A DNA stretch of 64,000 nucleotides from Verticillium longisporum (taxonomy: Eukaryota > Ascomycota > Sordariomycetes > Glomerellales > Plectosphaerellaceae), in assembly GCA_019188255.1 (NCBI GenBank), contig JAETXT010000011.1:1054001-1118000 (forward strand), given 5' to 3'. This document shows positions 1 to 10,929 of the stretch, one piece after another; the first letter of the stretch is position 1; the number at the start of each line of letters is the position of its first letter. The notes under the pieces were generated by a model that saw only the letters and a list, made by a program, of their open reading frames with translations, did no database searches and was not told the DNA's origin. The translations under genes and the position numbers were made by a program.

Positions 1-2159
1 ATTTTAAAAATAAATTAATAGGAATATTATTAGGATTATTATAGGATAGCTATAATAGGAAGATTATATTTAAATTAGGATCTTTTCTAGAAAACTATTA
101 TCGAAGTATTAATAAATAAACGATTTAAACTAAACTATAAATATAAATCCTTTAAGCCCTAATCTATAAACTCTATAAATAGAGATATAAGAATAACCTC
201 TTAATTTAATATCTTATTAAATATATCCTTATTATAAAAAACTATAATAAACTATTTATTTATAATTATAAAATATTTAAAGAAGATATTATTATTATTT
301 AAATCGATAATTAATTTATTATAATTAAAGTTAGAAATACTTTCTAATTTAATATAAATATAGCCTAAATTATAGAATAATTAATAATAAAATTTATATA
401 TATTTTATAGATAATATAGCGAAATTACGCCTAGAACCTTAAAACGATTTATAGAGAGGACCTTAATAAAGACGATATAAATATCTATTAAGAAGATTTC
501 TAAAGCTTTATAAAATAAGAATATTTATTAAAGGATTTATAAAACTTAATTTATTAAGAATAATTATACTCGCTCTACTTTTAAGGAAATAAGGATATCT
601 CCTTTTTTATCTTCTTTAATTATTAAAAGAATATCTATTAATTATTTAACGAAAATATAAACTATAATAAAGAATACGTTTTCGGGTATATCTAATAATT
701 CCTTTATTTTATAAAAGATAAATTAATAGAATATTATATTTTTATTAAAGATATTAAAATAATTATATATAAAGCTTAATAAATATAAAATATTAATAAA
801 TTATAGAATAAATAATAGGAAAATAAGAAATAAATCTATTCTTAATTAGCTTAGGGCGAACTTTATAATATTACCCTTAGCTATAGGGCTTTAAAGAGAG
901 AAGCTCTATAGGATTAATCGTTAATAAAGCGAGGTTATTCCTCCTATTATAATAGAGGTACTATATTAAAGTAAGCGAGAAACCTAAGCCCTTATTCTAT
1001 AAGAATATTATTAAATAATTAAAATACTACCCCTATAATACTATCTAATATATACTTCTATTATAATAAGCTAAGGTATTAAATATAGAATTATACTTAG
1101 CCTAAGCTATAAAGGCTAAAGGCTATAATTACTAGTATCTAGTTATTTAAGTTTAAGGGCGTCCGGATAATAGAATTCTCGGAAAACGATTTAATATAAA
1201 TTCCGATTTAAAGAATATTATATTAAAAATAGATATTAAGAAGACTATAAAAGTATTAATAATTATTATCTAATAAAATAAGGAAATTAAATTCTCTATT
1301 AATTTAGATATTAGCGATATTATAGATATTATTAATCTTATTCTTATTTAGCTATTAAAGCTATAAGAGGTAGAAAGTATAGAAGCTCTTAAATTATAAA
1401 TATTTAATAAATAGATAGTAAATAATTATAGATTATTCGCCCTCTTATTCTATTTACTAAATATATATAATCGACCCCGATTATTATATTAGCTATTTAT
1501 ATATATAAAATAATTTAAAGGGTTAAAGTATATCCTTCTATTTAATAATTATATAAATAAAGAAAGTATCTAAGTAGATATTATTATTTAATCCTTTACT
1601 TAGGGCTATATATCTAATATAGACTTTAAGGAGTTTAAAAGGATAATAATTAAAGATAAAGCTAAAGCTTATATTATTTATATTACTTAGGTAATAATTA
1701 TAACATCCGATATAATGATTCCTATTATTAATAAGCCTTCTCTTAATAATAAATAAGTTAAAGTACTCCTTTTAGAATTCGTAGGATTTAAAGATATATT
1801 CTCTAAAGATTTAGTAAAAGAATTATTAATATTAAAAGATATAGAGTACTTAATAGACTTAAAAGAAAGGGCTAAACCTCTTTATAGGCTAATCTACCTA
1901 TTATCCTAGAGGTAACTAGAAGAGCTCTATCGCTATATAGTAGAAGGGGAGGCTATAAAGAGAATTAAGAAATCTATTAACTTTATAAGGGCTCTAATAT
2001 TATTTATATTAAAGAAGGATAAGAGTTTATACCTATATATCGATTATCGGGGTCTAAATATAGTTATTATAAAGAATTAATACTTTCTCTTTTTAAGAAG
2101 CGAACTTTTAGATTATTTAATTAAAACAAAGTATTTCTTTAAAGTAAATATTTAAGATA
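1..2159 (+). mobile_element. Family A Ty3/Gypsy fragment (A1): gag, protease and start of reverse transcriptase, RIP-degraded
   Basis: This stretch follows the internal region of the full-length copy A2 from roughly 19180 to 21330, in the same orientation. Seen: no CpA or TpG in the first 600 bases, many in-frame TAA/TAG, and near 1790-1910 the degraded segment found in A3 as FEDIFSEDLAKELL and YLVDLKE, the region just before the Gypsy reverse transcriptase. Its own 5' LTR lies off the left edge. It stops at the TA next to the pogo/Fot1 element and does not resume on the other side, so the rest of pol, the antisense ORF and the 3' LTR are missing. No functional product is possible. Confidence 0.85.
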
Positions 2160-2209
2160 ACGTAATCCACAAGCGAGTGGTTCACCCATGCGAGTGGTTC
2201 ACTTCACCC
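2160..2209. repeat. Left terminal inverted repeat of the pogo/Fot1 element
   Basis: Matches the reverse complement of 3969-4018 at 48 of 50 positions; the differences are at TIR positions 30 (T versus A) and 47 (A versus G). Inside it the unit GCGAGTGGTTCAC occurs twice with a 17-bp period, at about 2173 and 2190, a likely repeated transposase-binding site. The TA target duplication is at 2158-2159. Confidence 0.95.
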
Positions 2210-2266
2210 CGACCCGACAAACATTCCGAGGAAAACCTCAACCCAAACGCCGTAAATCAATTAAAA

Positions 2267-2848
2267 TCACTCCTCCTCGTCTTTTGCAGACGATGAGATA
2301 GCTACCTGACAAGTTCTCGCGTTGTGGCCGGTCTTCCCGCATACGCTACAGCATCGTTTCTTCGGCTGGGACCACGACGCGGGACCCGGGTTCTGCAGCG
2401 TTTCCTCTTTTATCTGGATATCTACTTCCTTCTGAACAATCTTGTCCTGTCCCTCGCCTACAGCCATGCTTCCTCCTTCCCGGAGACGTAGCTTTTTGGC
2501 CCTCCGGCGTCGGCTTAGTGTAGCATTTTCCTCTCGAAGGATCATAACCTCTGACTTCAAAAGAGCGATCTGGTGCATAACACCCCGCGTCCCCTTCGCA
2601 AGATAGTCAACAGCATCTAAAATTGACGTTGGGGAGCTTCCCTGGTGGCGTGAGATTCGCCCTTTGATGAAGTCAGTCTGGGAACCTGCCTCGAGCAGGT
2701 TAGTGGGCGTCTTAGAGACCCAAGAATCACGCTCCCCGTGGGACGTCCCCGGAGGCGTCGTCGTCCTCAACCTCACATCCAGCTTTGACAGGACTGTTTC
2801 CGGGTTATGGGGGACAAGCCCCGCTCCTCGAAAGCCTCCCTGGATGTT
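2267..2848 (-). CDS. Pogo/Fot1 transposase, C-terminal part, out of frame with the N-terminal part
   Basis: Continues the transposase from the adjoining frame. Read from the AAC codon at 2848-2846 it joins smoothly to residue 357 of the upstream part, passing through GAGLVP and SKLDVRLRT, conserved Fot1-family motifs, and ends at 2267. About 193 residues; the first ATG in this frame is at 2776. Counting from that Met, residues 52-100 are Leu/Glu/Arg-rich and probably coiled coil, followed by a basic patch (about 89-99) and a CCHC zinc knuckle, CSVCGKTGHNARTC, at residues 143-156, then an acidic tail. Zinc knuckles at this end are common in fungal pogo transposases. The two parts together give about 550 residues, usual for the family. 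It is probably not translated unless ribosomes shift by +1 (or -2). Confidence 0.85.
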   Translation of the reverse strand, partial: NIQGGFRGAGLVPHNPETVLSKLDVRLRTTTPPGTSHGERDSWVSKTPTNLLEAGSQTDFIKGRISRHQGSSPTSILDAVDYLAKGTRGVMHQIALLKSEVMILREENATLSRRRRAKKLRLREGGSMAVGEGQDKIVQKEVDIQIKEETLQNPGPASWSQPKKRCCSVCGKTGHNARTCQVAISSSAKDEEE

Positions 2849-3920
2849 TTTCTGTCATTGCTTGCTGAAATGCAGCCGAAAACGCCGGGAAGAAGTCCTC
2901 TTTGCTGATGTGCGTTGTACCCGCCCTCATCCTATCCTCGATTTGCCGACCGTATGCTTTCTTTAGTGGGCCAAAACACCCAACATCGAGAGGCTGGAGT
3001 AGATGTGACGAATGAGGAGGCATACAGAGTGTGATGATGTTGTTCTCCTTGCAGTAGAGTTCGAAGTCGACCGAGTGGTGACTTTCGTGGCCATCCAGGA
3101 TCAGTAGGCGATAACCGCCCGAAGTACGGGACTTTGTATGCCTGTCAAAATGCCGAATCCATTCCAGACCAATATCATTCGTCGTCCAGCCGTTTGGAGA
3201 TGTTGCGATTCTCCAGTCGCGAGAAATCGCGTCGTCCTGGTACCAGCTCGAGAGGTGGTACTTGCCCGAAACCACGATGAACGGCGGGACGGAGAAACCC
3301 AACGCGCCAACGCCCTGGATCACCGTAACCCATTCCCGGTTGCCTGGCTGCCTCATCTTCACATTGGACCGTCTTTCCGAACTGGTCACGACCATTCCGT
3401 TGGCGATAACGCCCATCTGGAAGCCGGTCTCGTCAAAGTTGTACATGTCAGCCTCTTGGATGCCGTACTTGGCGATCATGTTATGCACGAGGCGGAACCA
3501 CGCGTTTATCGCGTCCGGATCTTCGCATTGGGCCCTCTTGTAGTCGTACTTGCGAAAGAAACGCGTCCGGAGCTCTGGTTGCCGTTTGACGAAGTTTGCG
3601 GCCCAGTTCTTCCCGACGCGTGGCGCGTCACGGTCGGCAAGCAGGCGATTCGCCATATCTCCGACCTCACCCAACCGGGGAGGGTAAGATCGCGCATCTA
3701 GGTCAAGGATATATTCGACAATAGTTTTCTCTTCTAGTACTGTTAATTTGGCAGAATTGGGCGGGCTTTCGCGTCGGGAGGGTTTGCCCTTCTGGCGTCG
3801 GAGGAGCGTCGTTAAGGGGACGGTGTAGATCCTCGCAGCACTCCGGGCGCTTAGGTTCGGGTCATTGTCCATAGCTTGGATAGCAAGGAATAATTGACCT
3901 TCTTTTGAAAGAGTCTCCAT
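2805..3920 (-). CDS. Pogo/Fot1 transposase, N-terminal and catalytic part (371 aa)
   Basis: Cuts and rejoins DNA at the element's inverted repeats. Residues about 5-48 form a psq-type helix-turn-helix; about 60-125 match the CENP-B-type (HTH_Tnp_Tc5) DNA-binding domain, with NWAANFVKRQPELRTR; about 160-350 are the DDE_1 catalytic domain. The catalytic triad is visible: D163 in NFDETGF, D276 in LLILDGHES and D312 in QPLDVGCFGP, with 35 residues between the last two (DD35D). The ATG at 3920-3918 is chosen because it lies just inside the right TIR and precedes the first helix-turn-helix. The frame leaves the family alignment after E357, in a five-A run (plus-strand T run 2847-2851), and ends after a 14-residue unrelated tail. 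The catalytic core is whole; the zinc-knuckle end is in another frame. Confidence 0.93.
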   Translation of the reverse strand: METLSKEGQLFLAIQAMDNDPNLSARSAARIYTVPLTTLLRRQKGKPSRRESPPNSAKLTVLEEKTIVEYILDLDARSYPPRLGEVGDMANRLLADRDAPRVGKNWAANFVKRQPELRTRFFRKYDYKRAQCEDPDAINAWFRLVHNMIAKYGIQEADMYNFDETGFQMGVIANGMVVTSSERRSNVKMRQPGNREWVTVIQGVGALGFSVPPFIVVSGKYHLSSWYQDDAISRDWRIATSPNGWTTNDIGLEWIRHFDRHTKSRTSGGYRLLILDGHESHHSVDFELYCKENNIITLCMPPHSSHLLQPLDVGCFGPLKKAYGRQIEDRMRAGTTHISKEDFFPAFSAAFQQAMTEKHPGRLSRSGACPP

Positions 3921-3968
3921 CGCGGGCGGAGGTGGAATCTGTAGAATTCAGGTGTAGGTCGTGGGCCC

Positions 3969-4018
3969 GGGCGAAGTGAACCACTCGCTTGGGTGAACCA
4001 CTCGCTTGTGGATTACGT
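3969..4018. repeat. Right terminal inverted repeat of the pogo/Fot1 element
   Basis: Inverted partner of 2160-2209, also with the 17-bp repeated subunit. The TA duplication follows at 4019-4020. The transposase start codon is 48 bp inside this repeat, so promoter activity is expected in or next to it. Confidence 0.95.
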
Positions 4019-4109
4019 TAATAGTTAATCTATTAAGATATTAATCTACTATTACTATAGCGAAGAGATAAAGTTAAGATCTAGATAGAGTTAAGTTCCT
4101 ATCTATTAT

Positions 4110-4179
4110 AAGATTCCTATTATAAGATTCCTATTATAAGATTCCTATTATAGGATTCTCTATTATAAGATTCCTATTA
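4110..4179 (+). repeat. 14-bp tandem repeat in the B1 leader, about five units
   Basis: The unit AAGATTCCTATTAT is repeated at 4110, 4124 and 4138, then a 15-bp variant at 4152 and a partial unit at 4167. The same place in copy B2 (45904-45930) holds only two units, so copy number varies between copies of one family. Confidence 0.85.
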
Positions 4180-4549
4180 AGCCTTCCCTAAACCTATTAG
4201 ATTTTATTCCCTCGAGACTTCTCTATATCGGAGATAGACGTTATAGCCTACTAATTATACTATTAAGTAGAGAGCTATTAGGATTAAGTAATTAAGATCC
4301 TATTATCTAATCTATCTATTATATTAGTATTTAATAAATTAGCTTCTATTCTAGAGGAATAGTAATTTATATATATAGGCTATTAAGTAATATTAGTATT
4401 ATTATCGTTATTAGGATCCTAGGAGTTAATATAGATATACTATCTACTAGAGTAGGTTATTAATTATTATTAGGTTAAGTCTATATTCTTATATATAGCT
4501 AAGATATTAAGATTATACTATTTAGTAATTACTTTATAATAGAAACGTA

Positions 4550-5980
4550 GAGATAAGATAGTACTCTAGATTACGGACCGAGAAGACTACTATTAGATTA
4601 AAGTATTTAGATAAATAGAAGAGATTAAAAGTAGAATAATAGCTCGAAAGTACTTTATAATATTAACCCTGATTCCTATAATTAAAGAAACCCCTTTAAT
4701 AGAGACCTCCTCTATATAGGATTAACCTACCTCTCCTAGAATTAATATATTACTAATACTATCTATTAGATAATAAGAATCGGCTATAATAGAATAGGAT
4801 TAGATATTAGCTCTAGGAATAGCTTTTATAATAATTATATAATAATAGCTAATAGCTATAATAGAGATCCTATAGATATAGCTCTAAGTTAATATTATAA
4901 ATTAGGGGATAGGACTTATAAATAACTAGAAAGTATTAATATATAGATACTTCTACTCGGACTATAAACCCGATTCTAATAAATAGGAAAGCTCTTTAAT
5001 CTATATTATTAGCTAAGATATATATTAAACTAATATTAATATATTTCTTAATTCTATTAATAATTAAGCGGATATTATTAATAGATAAGCTATAGTAATA
5101 TATATTCTACTATAGCTATTCTTTAGCTCTATTAAGGTATAATATATAATATTAACTAAAGATATATACTAGGCTTAACGTTTAGAAATAGCTACTTAGA
5201 TATTAGTTCGCTTTAGATTCTATTAAGGCTATAGAGCTACTTAATGTTTATCGGTATTCTAGATAGGATATCTATATAGATCGTAATCTCGAGAAATTCG
5301 TCCTCGATATTATTAGACTCTATAATACTATTAGAATAAATAATCTACTAATATAATTAAACTAAGTATACTTTAAAATCGATAGTACTCTAGTAATATA
5401 CTTACTTAAGCCTAACCTTAATACTACTATTAACTCGTTTATCTATAATACCTAGGATAAGGTAGAACTCCTATAGAGAGACTCTATTCTAATAAATGCT
5501 AGATGCCCTATAATAGTATATATTATAGACGATAATTATAGTTATAACGATAAACTAAATAACGTTACTTTCTTAATATACGATTTATATTAGCTAGATT
5601 AATAAAAAGATAATAATTATAAAACCGATCCTTTTTATAAATATAGCTCAAAGGAAGATTAATAGTAGAATAGAAATATGAATAAAGGCTAGAATAGTAA
5701 TAGAACTATATATAATAGTAGATATAATTCCTATAATAATTAAAATAATCGATATAATAATTATAGAAGCTAATATAATAATAATAATAGATATAACCTC
5801 CTTTAAGGAAGTAGTATTATTAGAGGCTTATTCTATAGAGAAATTATATTTATATATAGTAATTATATATTTAGAGGCTAATATATAGATAGCTATAAAC
5901 TATATTAAAGATAGACTAGATATAATAGTAATAGGACTAATTATATATATATCTATCTAATTAATTAAGACTCTTAAGAG
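4550..5980 (+). pseudogene. Family B gag (B1), RIP-degraded
   Basis: Capsid/nucleocapsid polyprotein of a Gypsy element. The frame reads from about 4550 (basic-acidic start, degraded) through a segment near 5220-5600 that contains SIKAIELLN, KFVLDIIRLYNTI and YLLKPNLNTTI, then an Asn/Arg/Tyr-rich stretch (5660-5800) that would bind RNA, and a short segment with a remaining Cys where a zinc knuckle is expected. Copy B2 keeps the same frame at 46970-47400 with mainly RIP-type differences, which supports the assignment. Several in-frame TAA/TAG prevent translation. Confidence 0.65.
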
Positions 5981-5989
5981 AATAAATAA

Positions 5990-8900
5990 GACCTCTAATA
6001 GGATAATTATAAAATAATAGAGGAAGTTTTCTTAATAAAGGAGGATAAATAAAATATATTAGATTCTTATATTAATTATAATATTATTACTTCCTTATAC
6101 TTCTCTATATTAATTAATAAACTATAATATAAAGACTCCCTATAGCGAGAGTAAATACTATAATACTATTATAAATATAAGAAGTACTTCGAGTCTAGGC
6201 GACTATTTATAGATTATATCTTCGCTAATAATTATACTCCGCTAAAACCTAAAGGCTAGGGCCTATAAATAAGAAAAGACTCTTCGTAAATATAATAAAG
6301 TATTATAGTAAATACTATTATAGAGTAGATAGTAGAAGCTTAGATATTTAATAGCTAGATTATATTCCTAATATTTAATAAAGACGATATTATTAAGGCT
6401 TAAAGCCTAGAATACTTAAGGAGCTAATAGTAAATTAGGAGATAATTAAGATATAAGTACTACTTATTCCTAGTATTATTTAAATTAAGAGGTAAATAGT
6501 ATTATATTATTATAGACTCTACTTATTTAAGAGTAATAGTAGATTAAGATTAGGTTATTAAATTTAATAAGAATATAATAATTGATATATTAGAGAAGAA
6601 GATAATCTAAGGAATTAGTAGGATCTAAATTAAATTAGACTATAAAGTAACCTTCGATTTATATATTCCTAATCTTATTAATAGATAGGATACTAGGGTA
6701 TTTAGCTATATTATTATTATAATATAGTATATATAGAACCTAGCTCTAAAGCTATTACTCGGATATAAATTCCTCGATTAATATAGAATAGATATACTCT
6801 TTAGCTCTAATAATTTAATATTTAATTACTATTATAGGATATAGATACTATTCTTATATAAATCGAAATCTAATCTAATTAGAAGGAGAATAATAATAAC
6901 ATCTAAGGCTATTCTATTATCTAGATTAATTATAAAAGTATTAATATAATATAATAGACTCCCTTATTATAATAAATATAATATTAAATAAGAATATACC
7001 TTTATAATAAATAACCCTTTAATATAATTATATTAAATATCCTATTCTAGACTATATTTTATATTTATATTTAATAACTTAGAGGAGATTATAAAGGTAG
7101 ACTAGAATACCTATCTAGGCTATATTAAGGATACTAACCTAGAGGGAAGCTTTCTAGCGGATTAGTATATAGCTAAGGCGGTATATAGCTATTAGGAATT
7201 CGATCTAGACGATAATATAGTATCGGCCTTCTTTATTGGAGAATCCGAGAATAACTATAAGGACTAAGCTATATTTAAGGAGCTATAAGAATTTAAACTA
7301 TCTCTTAGAATAGAATGCCCTTAGGACGTTAAAGAACTATATATAAAGGAGAGTATTAGTATCTATACTAAGAACCCTTTATAAGCTAATTAAATTAAAT
7401 AGTTATTAGAATCGTTTAATTATTAGAGAGATTATAGAATTATCTTAATATTAAACGATAAACGGATAAAAATAGACCTAATAGATAGATAGTAATTTAA
7501 GAAATCAAGCTCTAAAGTATATCCCCTTAGAATCGAAGATAAGCGATTATTTAATAAGAAATTTAATAAGATATATAAGCTAGGACGATTAGAATAGATA
7601 AAGTAGCTTATTCTATTTAGCTATTTAGTCTTTATTATATAGTAGATTATAAATAGTATATATAAAGGTAAAGTTATAATAGACTTTAAATAATTAAACG
7701 ATATATCGATATTAGATAACTATCTTATATTATTATAGGAGGAGATTATTAATAGACTATATAAGAAAGCCTTTCTATTAATATTTAATATATCTATATT
7801 CTTCTATTAATTACTAGTTTATAGCGCTTATAAGGATCGAATAGTTATTATTAATCTATAAGGACTAGAAAAGTCCTATATAGTATTAATAGAATACTAG
7901 AACTCTTTAATATATATTTAATACTTTATAGATTAAAAGCTATATCTATATTAATATTTCGCTTAAATATATATCGATAATATAATAATCTTTAGCGATT
8001 CCTTTAAAGAGTATTTAGAATACTTATATATAATCCTTAGCCTCTTTAAGGAATTTAAATTAATATTAAGCCTAATAAAGTCCTTCTATATATATCCTTC
8101 TATTATATTACTAGGATTTCGGATTAATACTTTAGGACTATTAACTATAATAGAGAGATTAATAGCTATTACTAAGCTAAAGTACCCGATATTACTATTA
8201 GATCTAGAGACCTACCTAGGAATAATAGGATAGTTATAAAGATTCGTCCTTTATTATTAACTTAAAGCTAAGCTATTAGAGGATAAGAAGATTACCCTAT
8301 TAAGATAACTCTAAGAGGAGGGCAAAGTCGATCTATAGAAAAAGATAAATAAGTATACCTAGATAATATATATTTCTAAATTAACTTTTATTCTAATAGA
8401 GGATGAAAAGGAAATATTCTATATTCTATAAGAATAATTAATATAGTTAACTTTATTATATTATTATAACTTAAATAAAATTACTTTCTTTAAGATATAT
8501 ATTAATAATAGAAGCTTTAACCTATTTATATTCTATATAAACGTTTACTAGGATAGTAGATATATCTTAGATAAAGTAATATAATTAATAATATTTCTTA
8601 GCTAATTAACTATAAAATCTAAGACCCTAGCTAAGGCTATAGAACTAGAAATAGCCTATCTAATATAGGCTATATAAAAGCTATAAATATTAATCTAATC
8701 TTATTAATACCCTATCATTATATTAATAGATTACTAAGCATTAAAAGGGATTATTAATTATATTAATCTTATAATAGTAGATATAAATAAAGCGAACCTA
8801 AGATATATATTAATAGTAATATACTTAAGTTAATTTCGCCTCGATATTATATATATACTAAATAAGATAAACCTTATCCTAGATACCCTCTTAAGATTGC

Positions 8901-10690
8901 CTATTATTAAAGATAAGTCCTATTAATAGGAATAGGAAGCTAGATTATAGTCCTAGATTAGCTATAAATTAGATAATATATAGGACGATATTATATACCT
9001 CTTAAGCCTCTATATAGAGATATTTATTATACTTTAATAATAGATTATAAATAAGTACTAAATAGATATATACTATAAGAATATCCTATAATAGATTTAA
9101 GACTTAAGGAAATATAAGTATAAGCTAAAGATAAACCTCCTAGCCTTCGAGGAAGAAGATAGCCTATTATATAATATCGAATTAGGGATTATTAGACGAC
9201 GATTATATATATTAAAGTTAATTATACTAGAACTACTCTAGCTTATATATAATAGAGGGTATTACTTTAGATTAGATAAGATACTATATAAGCTCGATAA
9301 TATATAGTTTAAAGGAAAGTAATAGATAATTAAGAAATAGTAGAAATACTATCTAGAATATCTAATATTCTCTATAAATAGAGATAAACTGCTTAGCGAA
9401 CTATAACTAATTTAGATATTAATAAGACTATTCTATATAATTATAATTAATTTTATTATTAGATTACTTAAAATACTTATATAATTCTCTTTCTAGAAGC
9501 TATTAAAGTCGAAAGTATAATTCCTCGATTCTATAATAATAATAATAAATATATATTCTAAGAAGACTCTATTTATTCCTAATAATATAGAATATAATAT
9601 TAAGAATTAGACTATCCTCTTTATAAGAGGTCTTTTATCTATAGATTAGGGTTTATTATTAGTAATTATCTCTAATAGAGATCCGAAGTTTATAAGCTTA
9701 TTCTAGGAGAATATATTTAAGGCCTTTAAAGTCGACCTACTATTTTCGATAATATAGTACCTATAGATTAATAGATTATTAGAATATAAAAACTAGATAA
9801 TAGAAATTATATTATAATATTATATATTATTATTAGATATACTTTAGCTAGATATTTTAATTCTGCTTTAATTTACTCTTAATAATATTAAATAATATAC
9901 TATTAATTATACCCTAAATAAGCTATTTCTAGGATTTAAGCCTACGATAGCCGCTAACGAGCTAATAAGCGGAATATAGGATAGGGAGATTATCGAAACT
10001 ATAAGAAAGCTCTATTAATAGGAGGTATAAGCATCTATAGCTTATATATAGGCTAAAGCTAAGAAGGCCTATAATAAGAAGTACTAATTAATATACTTCG
10101 AGGTTAGCGATAGAGTATTTCTTAAATTAAATAAAGGATATAAGCTTCTTAGTAGATTATTAAGGAAATAGAGCTAGTTATAAATAGGACTTTTTATTAT
10201 TCTAGAGAAAAGAGGCTCTCTAGTATATAAATTATAGTTCCCTATAAAATAGAGAGTATATAATATAATATCTATAAAGTAGCTTATTCTATATTTATTA
10301 GATAATAATCTATAAGTACGTTAATCGTCTATAATTAAACCTATAGTATTAGAAGAGGACGGAGATTAATATAAAGTCGAGAGATTATTAAATCGCTATA
10401 TAAGATAACTATCTAGCTAACTATAATTATAGTATTTTATAAAATAGAAGAATTAAGGATATAAATATAATAAATAGATATATTAAGCGGATATACTATA
10501 TATAGTAAACGACTTAGTATATAGATATAAGACTAAATACCCGATATAGACTATAGAGATTTAATAGCCTAATTACTAAGAACTAGAAATAATAATTATT
10601 AATTAGATTCCGCTAACTAATATCGAGATTAGAATCTAATTATAGGGACTATATAATAGTTTTAATAGAGATAGCGAGTAAATAAATAAA
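5990..10690 (+). pseudogene. Family B pol (B1): protease, reverse transcriptase, RNase H, integrase, chromodomain; RIP-degraded
   Basis: In order: an aspartic-protease-like segment (about 6490-6560, YYIIIDST); reverse transcriptase with the start KGKVIIDFKQLND at about 7663 and the catalytic motif preserved as YIDNIIIFSD near 7970-8000 (second Asp changed to Asn by G-to-A); RNase H around 8510-8800; integrase with SNRDPKF at about 9670 and a degraded form of the AYHPQTDGQSERTNQ signature near 9750-9780; and a C-terminal chromodomain near 10370-10480 (YKVERLLN, then FIKQKNQGYKYNKQ). The chromodomain places family B among the chromoviruses. Stops are at Gln/Trp sites. The end near 10690 is set by loss of the frame after SFNRDSE. 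Confidence 0.85.
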
Positions 10691-10739
10691 TAAATAAATA
10701 GAAGGAATATAATATTAATATAGATTATATCGTCTACCC

Positions 10740-10880
10740 TCTAATACTCTATATAACTTTACCTCCTATTATTATTACTTTTATCTTTATTATACTTATC
10801 TTTATTACTATTTATATCTTTACTATACTTATTTTCGCTATTACTCTTATCTTTACTATACTTATCTATATCCTATACTA
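10740..10880 (+). promoter_or_regulatory. Pyrimidine-rich degenerate tandem tract between pol and the extra ORF of family B
   Basis: About 140 bases dominated by T and C, with a loosely repeated ATCTTTATTATACTTATC-like unit (10780-10870). The same tract is present in B2 at about 60530-60670. CT-rich stretches are common just upstream of fungal transcription starts, so it may be the promoter of the extra ORF; that role is inferred only. Confidence 0.4.
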
Positions 10881-10929
10881 TTCCTATTAATTATTACTAA
10901 GTAATTATATAGTACTATATCTAACTATA

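Larger units (their letters stand above)
2160..4018 (-). mobile_element. Pogo/Fot1-type DNA transposon, 1859 bp, not RIP-mutated
   Basis: A class II cut-and-paste transposon of the Tc1/mariner superfamily, fungal Fot1/pogo branch. It is bounded by near-perfect 50-bp inverted repeats starting ACGTAATCCACAAGCGAGTG and flanked by TA (2158-2159 and 4019-4020), the duplication expected for this superfamily. It carries one transposase gene on the minus strand. Base composition is balanced and CpA/TpG are common, in sharp contrast to everything around it, so it arrived after the surrounding repeats were mutated or escaped the process. Its left flank is family A and its right flank family B, so it sits on, or created, a junction. 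Autonomy is doubtful because the transposase frame shifts at a five-A run. Confidence 0.95.

Noticed and set aside
2240..2860. An intron joining the two transposase parts
   Set aside because: No sequence needs removing: the frames join within a few bases at the A run, with family motifs continuous on both sides.
2664..2966. Plus-strand ORF of 100 codons inside the pogo element
   Set aside because: Lies antisense to the transposase C-terminal part and matches nothing; the minus-strand frame has clear Fot1-family motifs.
3101..3310. Minus-strand ORFs at 3101-3310 and 3506-3697
   Set aside because: Alternate frames inside the transposase with no domain.
3138..3701. Plus-strand ORFs at 3138-3701 and 3262-3543
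   Set aside because: Shadows of the transposase DDE domain on the other strand; the real frame has the DD35D residues.
10680..10705. AATA/AAAT repeat run after family B pol as a functional repeat
   Set aside because: Simple AT-rich run differing between B1 and B2; no support for a role.
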